Below are positions 34,101 through 36,743 of a DNA stretch of 36,743 nt, piece after piece. The DNA comes from an uncultured Bacilli bacterium (lineage in GTDB: Bacteria > Bacillota_I > Bacilli_A > RF39 > UBA660), in NCBI GenBank assembly GCA_910585045.1, contig CAJUCD010000012.1:1-36743 (forward strand), given 5' to 3'. Within the stretch, counting starts at the first letter, position 1; each line of letters opens with the position of its first letter. Below the pieces are notes generated by a model that saw only the letters and a program-made list of their open reading frames with translations, had not been told where the DNA came from and did not search any database. The position numbers and the translations under genes were made by a program.

Positions 34101-36743
34101 TCTTTTAATCCACCTATAACTTCACATGTAGCATTCTTATCTTCGGTTATAGCTTCTATATGTAATGTATTAACATTATTTGGAACTTTCACATCATATA
34201 AAATTATTGTTTCATTAAAATGTGGATTTAATCCGCCTTCTTCGACATATAAGAAACTTAAATCGTCATTATCAGATTTATCACGAACTACTCTTATAAT
34301 ATAATCTTTTCTATTACCTGCTTCACTTACAACTGTTAAAGTTATATCATTATTACCTGTTTTTAAATTATAAGTACCATTTCCTTGAACTCTAGAAGTA
34401 CTAGCACTTACTATTCCTATTATATCTATTGTATTAACTTCATATTGAACATTTATTAAATAATCATAACCAAGTGAAGTATCCTCTATTTTTGTAACAT
34501 CACTACCTCGGTTATTTTCTATGTTTTTTAAAGATAAATCATTATTCAATTCTTTGGTAATAATAATTTTATAAACTCTATCATTACCATCTTCACTTGT
34601 AACAGTTATTTCTATTTCATTATCACCAGCAGCTATATAATGTTTACCAATACCTCTAACACTTGAAACTTGTTCTTCTAAAACTGCTACAACATCAACA
34701 TTTGTAACACTTCCATCAACAGTTACATGATATTCATTTTTTGTTTTATCAAATTCTGGATCCAAAGCAAGTTCAGTAGTTCCATTCATAACTTTTAAAG
34801 AACTAAGATAATTATTATCACTCATTGTTTTATAAGCTTTAATCTTATAAACCTTATATTCTTTATTCTCTGCAGTAACTGTAATTATTATTTCATTAAC
34901 TATTTTATCTAAATTATAATTCCCTCTTATTGTATAAGTTGCATTACTATCTTCTGGTTCTGCGATAACATTTAAACTACTAACTTCTCTATCTATATTA
35001 ATTTCGTATTCAAAAGTTTCTTTATTAAAATTAATATTTAAAGGATGACCCGTAACTTCTAAACTTTTTAAGTATGCATTATTAGATTTTTCACGATTAA
35101 TAACTAATTTATAAATATTAACATCACCATTTAAAGCTGTGATAATAACATCGATTTCATTTACACCTGTTTTTAGTACTTGAACTCCATTACCAGTTAT
35201 AGAAGCGGTATTATCTTCTAAGGTTGTTAATATATTAACTTCGCTTACACTATTTAAAACATTAAGTGCGTAATTATTTAAATATGGACTAAAAGTAGGT
35301 TCTAATGTTAATTCTTCAGTTCCATTCATAACTTTTAAATCTGTTAGTAAAGTACTTCTATTAACTTCTTTATATGCATGAATAATATAAGTTCTTGTAT
35401 CGCCATTTTGAGCTGTTACAGTTATAATACAATCATTCATGCCAGGTTGTAAATCAGTATTACCTTTTATAGAAACTTTCACATTAGGATTTTTATCTTC
35501 TGGTATAGCTTCTACTTCATATTTATCGACTGTTTTCGGAACTGTCACATAATACTCATAAGTATATTTTTGAAATTCTAAATCCACAACTGGGTCTGTT
35601 ATCTTCAGACTTTCTAATAAATTATTCCCTGTTATATCTCTATCAATATTATAAGTAAAAACTTTACTTTGTTTATCTTCACTAATCATTTCAATTAAGA
35701 AAGTATTAATACCAGGTTCTAAATTAACTTTAAAACCCTCAAGTGGATTATCCAAATTATCTTTATATATTTTTACATCTTGATAAGGTGTTAATTTATT
35801 TACAACAAAGGTTATATTATCTGTATCATATGGATATTTAATATCATAGTTGGTTATATCTTTATCAAAAGTATAGTTACAATAGATATCATTTAAATCA
35901 CATAAATAATCATAAATATTATTTATATCAATAGATTTAGGATTTGGATTACTAGATGGCTCGCGATTAATTGTAAGAGTGTAAACTCTAACGCTTCCAT
36001 CTGTTGCCGTAACACTTATCTCATGTATTGTTTTCCCTGGTGGAAGTGGAATGTCTTCTATTCCTGTTACTAAAGCTTCTTTATCTTTAGGTACAGCATC
36101 TACTTTTAAAGTTAAATGTGTTTCATCTAAATTAATTTCATAGTCTTCTTTTGTTGTCTCAAAAGGAATAGCAACATCACCTGCATCTAAAGTAATACTA
36201 TCTAAGAAATTATTATCACTTAAAACTGATAAAAGCGTTATTTTAGCAGCACCATTACCTTCATTACCAACGCCTGTACTATAGTATCCACCACTCGGAC
36301 TAGGCATTGGTGTAATAGCATCAGCCTTTGTACTCCATTTATAGCCACGACCATCAATCATTAAAGTATCAGTAAAATATTTACCACTATAATGATAACT
36401 ATCTTCTATCATTGAATAACTATTTACTTTTGGCTTTCCATCTTCATTTATAGCAATAGCACCAGCATGGCCTGAAATAAATGACGAACCACCACCGCCG
36501 CCCCAAGCACCAGTGTTGGCTCCAGAGCCACCGCCGCCACCATAGTAGCCGCCGCCGCCTCCGCCACCGAAGCCATTAACTTTAGACCTACCACCATTTC
36601 CGCCGTAGCCAAAGCCACCAGATGTTGCCGCTACTGTACCACTCCAAGTAGAAGCCCTAGAACCGCCTGATATTTGTGTACCACCATAACCACCATAACC
36701 AGCATAGCCACTATTATAATTTTGGTATCCCAAAAGACCTCCT
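31103..36743 (-). CDS. Giant secreted fibre: glycine-rich head, ~17 cadherin-like repeats, type I dockerin (5' end missing)
   Basis: At least 1,879 residues; the frame is open to the right edge (GGLLGYQN...), so the TTG at 36733 is not taken as the start and the signal peptide is outside. The head (36743 to about 36250) is a Gly-rich adhesive-type domain with GGTQISGG, runs of Gly, GSSFISGHAGA and GNGAAKITLL, resembling the Gly_rich (ALK/LTK-like) domain of surface proteins. About 17 cadherin-like beta-sandwich repeats follow, each about 90 residues and more diverged from each other than in the other giant. Then come an 80-residue pre-dockerin module (31546-31307, ending VIVRG) and a type I dockerin (31306-31106) with loops DLTKDGKVNITD and DLTFDGKVNITD. 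No enzyme domain or wall-anchor motif is seen. Attachment through a cohesin is inferred. The Gly-rich segment is locally GC-rich because of GGN codons. Confidence 0.85.
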   Translation of the reverse strand, partial: GGLLGYQNYNSGYAGYGGYGGTQISGGSRASTWSGTVAATSGGFGYGGNGGRSKVNGFGGGGGGGYYGGGGGSGANTGAWGGGGGSSFISGHAGAIAINEDGKPKVNSYSMIEDSYHYSGKYFTDTLMIDGRGYKWSTKADAITPMPSPSGGYYSTGVGNEGNGAAKITLLSVLSDNNFLDSITLDAGDVAIPFETTKEDYEINLDETHLTLKVDAVPKDKEALVTGIEDIPLPPGKTIHEISVTATDGSVRVYTLTINREPSSNPNPKSIDINNIYDYLCDLNDIYCNYTFDKDITNYDIKYPYDTDNITFVVNKLTPYQDVKIYKDNLDNPLEGFKVNLEPGINTFLIEMISEDKQSKVFTYNIDRDITGNNLLESLKITDPVVDLEFQKYTYEYYVTVPKTVDKYEVEAIPEDKNPNVKVSIKGNTDLQPGMNDCIITVTAQNGDTRTYIIHAYKEVNRSTLLTDLKVMNGTEELTLEPTFSPYLNNYALNVLNSVSEVNILTTLEDNTASITGNGVQVLKTGVNEIDVIITALNGDVNIYKLVINREKSNNAYLKSLEVTGHPLNINFNKETFEYEINIDREVSSLNVIAEPEDSNATYTIRGNYNLDKIVNEIIITVTAENKEYKVYKIKAYKTMSDNNYLSSLKVMNGTTELALDPEFDKTKNEYHVTVDGSVTNVDVVAVLEEQVSSVRGIGKHYIAAGDNEIEITVTSEDGNDRVYKIIITKELNNDLSLKNIENNRGSDVTKIEDTSLGYDYLINVQYEVNTIDIIGIVSASTSRVQGNGTYNLKTGNNDITLTVVSEAGNRKDYIIRVVRDKSDNDDLSFLYVEEGGLNPHFNETIILYDVKVPNNVNTLHIEAITEDKNATCEVIGGLKDTNGNYTYDISNFVIDEPQFVEVIVTAENGIDKKTYTLSVTKQQTTTDNLALEELITNRGELTPIFNPDTLNYELTVENDITDITINAKAFNENVQVIGEGTYNLKVGKNGIAVFVIGESGVQKDYQIVVTRKKSNDATLASLVVKGHTLSPKFNSNTDTYSLNTSKELLEFTTIKTSEEEATYEIIGNKDFVTGENIVTIRVTAPDGETTKDYILNVNKEASKNNNLSSLKVVDYELTPVFHKGVIFYAVDVDNSLNSIVIEATPEDNASTVTGTGRHNLKTGENYFDIVVTSEAGTTKTYTILVTKEASDNNYLASLSMSDGYLNPNFDKLINQYEVVVPNEITSIEILGTLEDATASVKGFDTYNLNVGENTIEILVTSESGKTNIYEIKIIRESIISPLLINLEALNYSLDPEFNKEIFEYFITVDNEVTSLNLTYVPEDENATITVTGNENFVVGMNEVHIKVTASDNTEQEYILYVNRSMSTNNFLKTLSTDVGILDPNFNPNTLEYNISVESDVDVIRVYASTMDSSAVITSKIGNDNPYTLEKGLNKIQVKVRSSVGVTRTYTLNVNRKMSSNNNLLNIEVYAGTNKELQELSFQKDILEYEINLNSPYDFVDIVVKKEDSLSSVIGDGIVLLQSGENNLEVIVTSEDGNVNTYKLKINNPKSNNNYLLKLNPSVGELNPEFNKETLSYTLELTDEDSTLSFEAKVENNKATVSGHEIKGVPESASIRVITVTAEDGSTREYIINITRPSKSEARLESLEIEGYLVEFDPDTYSYNLSVSISKKELLESEIKAIPKDPEATVNLMGDLTIHEGMINIYVIEVIAKDGYTTETYTLNITRDSAEHSLRSNKYEIVRNEEEDYVIGIQPSTIISDFKNNFENSPEDLKVYLETDEVSDTELTATALVLKLEKNGYIYDTLRVIVRGDLTKDGKVNITDQVKMINFVGRTTTFDKYQMLAGDLTFDGKVNITDQVKIINYVGRTISDINTKPTS

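Noticed and set aside
31103..36733. TTG at 36733 as the start of the right-edge giant gene.
   Set aside because: The frame is open beyond it to the window edge and already reads as part of the Gly-rich domain (GGLLGYQN); AGGAGG before the TTG is coding (Gly-Gly codons). No signal peptide follows the TTG.
21186..36743. CRISPR or satellite DNA, because of the many repeats.
   Set aside because: The repeats are coding, about 260-300 bases each, diverged at DNA level and in frame; there are no short identical repeats with spacers.

Overview
This is an AT-rich chromosomal window from a low-GC Bacillota (Bacilli-type) bacterium that forms spores, or descends from one that did. The evidence is a yunB homologue, a CotY/CotZ-family coat protein behind a sigma-K-like promoter, an elongator tRNA-Met very like that of Bacillus, and a cysteine desulfurase gene close to thiI. 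The giant cohesin/dockerin/cadherin-like surface proteins are typical of host-associated or gut Firmicutes. I cannot name the species.

Layout. (1) 1-4.7 kb: the start of a short-leader surface protein, then a two-gene minus-strand operon. It encodes a membrane-anchored M23 + GH24 cell-wall hydrolase and a two-NTF2-domain (VirB8/TcpC-like) protein, in the gene order seen for conjugation modules such as orf14-orf13 of Tn916. (2) 4.8-8 kb: a cysteine-rich spore coat gene, a membrane-tethered thioredoxin, two XRE regulators, tRNA-Met with its own promoter and terminator, and a gene-poor stretch holding a nested inverted-repeat structure with a mini-ORF. (3) 8-12 kb: yunB and a tail-anchored acidic protein, a ferredoxin with a metallothionein-like Cys tail, a frameshifted surface-protein gene, and a double-HTH regulator. 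(4) 12-17 kb: a compact UvrD-like helicase, a Nudix protein, thiI, a GNAT acetyltransferase and a NifS-type cysteine desulfurase. The last of these and thiI together supply sulfur for tRNA 4-thiouridine.

(5) 17-36.7 kb is the striking part. It holds six secreted or membrane proteins, all on the minus strand, built from cohesin or cohesin-like heads, arrays of cadherin-like beta-sandwich repeats and C-terminal type I dockerins. Two are membrane-anchored cohesin proteins (17056 and 18761). They are translationally coupled to a 1,986-residue secreted fibre with about 17 repeats and a dockerin. Two small proteins pair a cohesin-like head with a dockerin. A second giant, running off the right edge, has a glycine-rich head, about 17 repeats and a dockerin. 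I see no catalytic domain in any of them. I read this as a candidate non-cellulolytic, cellulosome-like surface assembly: cohesin anchors in the membrane holding dockerin-tagged adhesive fibres. The four dockerins differ at the positions that set cohesin specificity, so several distinct pairings may exist.

Between the small and large dockerin genes lie two tandem YhcG-type (DUF1016, PD-(D/E)xK) nuclease genes. Both carry a GC-rich hairpin at the same codons (93-98), although the hairpin sequences and the encoded residues differ.

Most genes end in a clear intrinsic terminator, and several of these overlap the stop codon. The only stretch over 300 bases without a confident gene is 7711-8054. 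No IS element, CRISPR array, rRNA or replication origin was seen.
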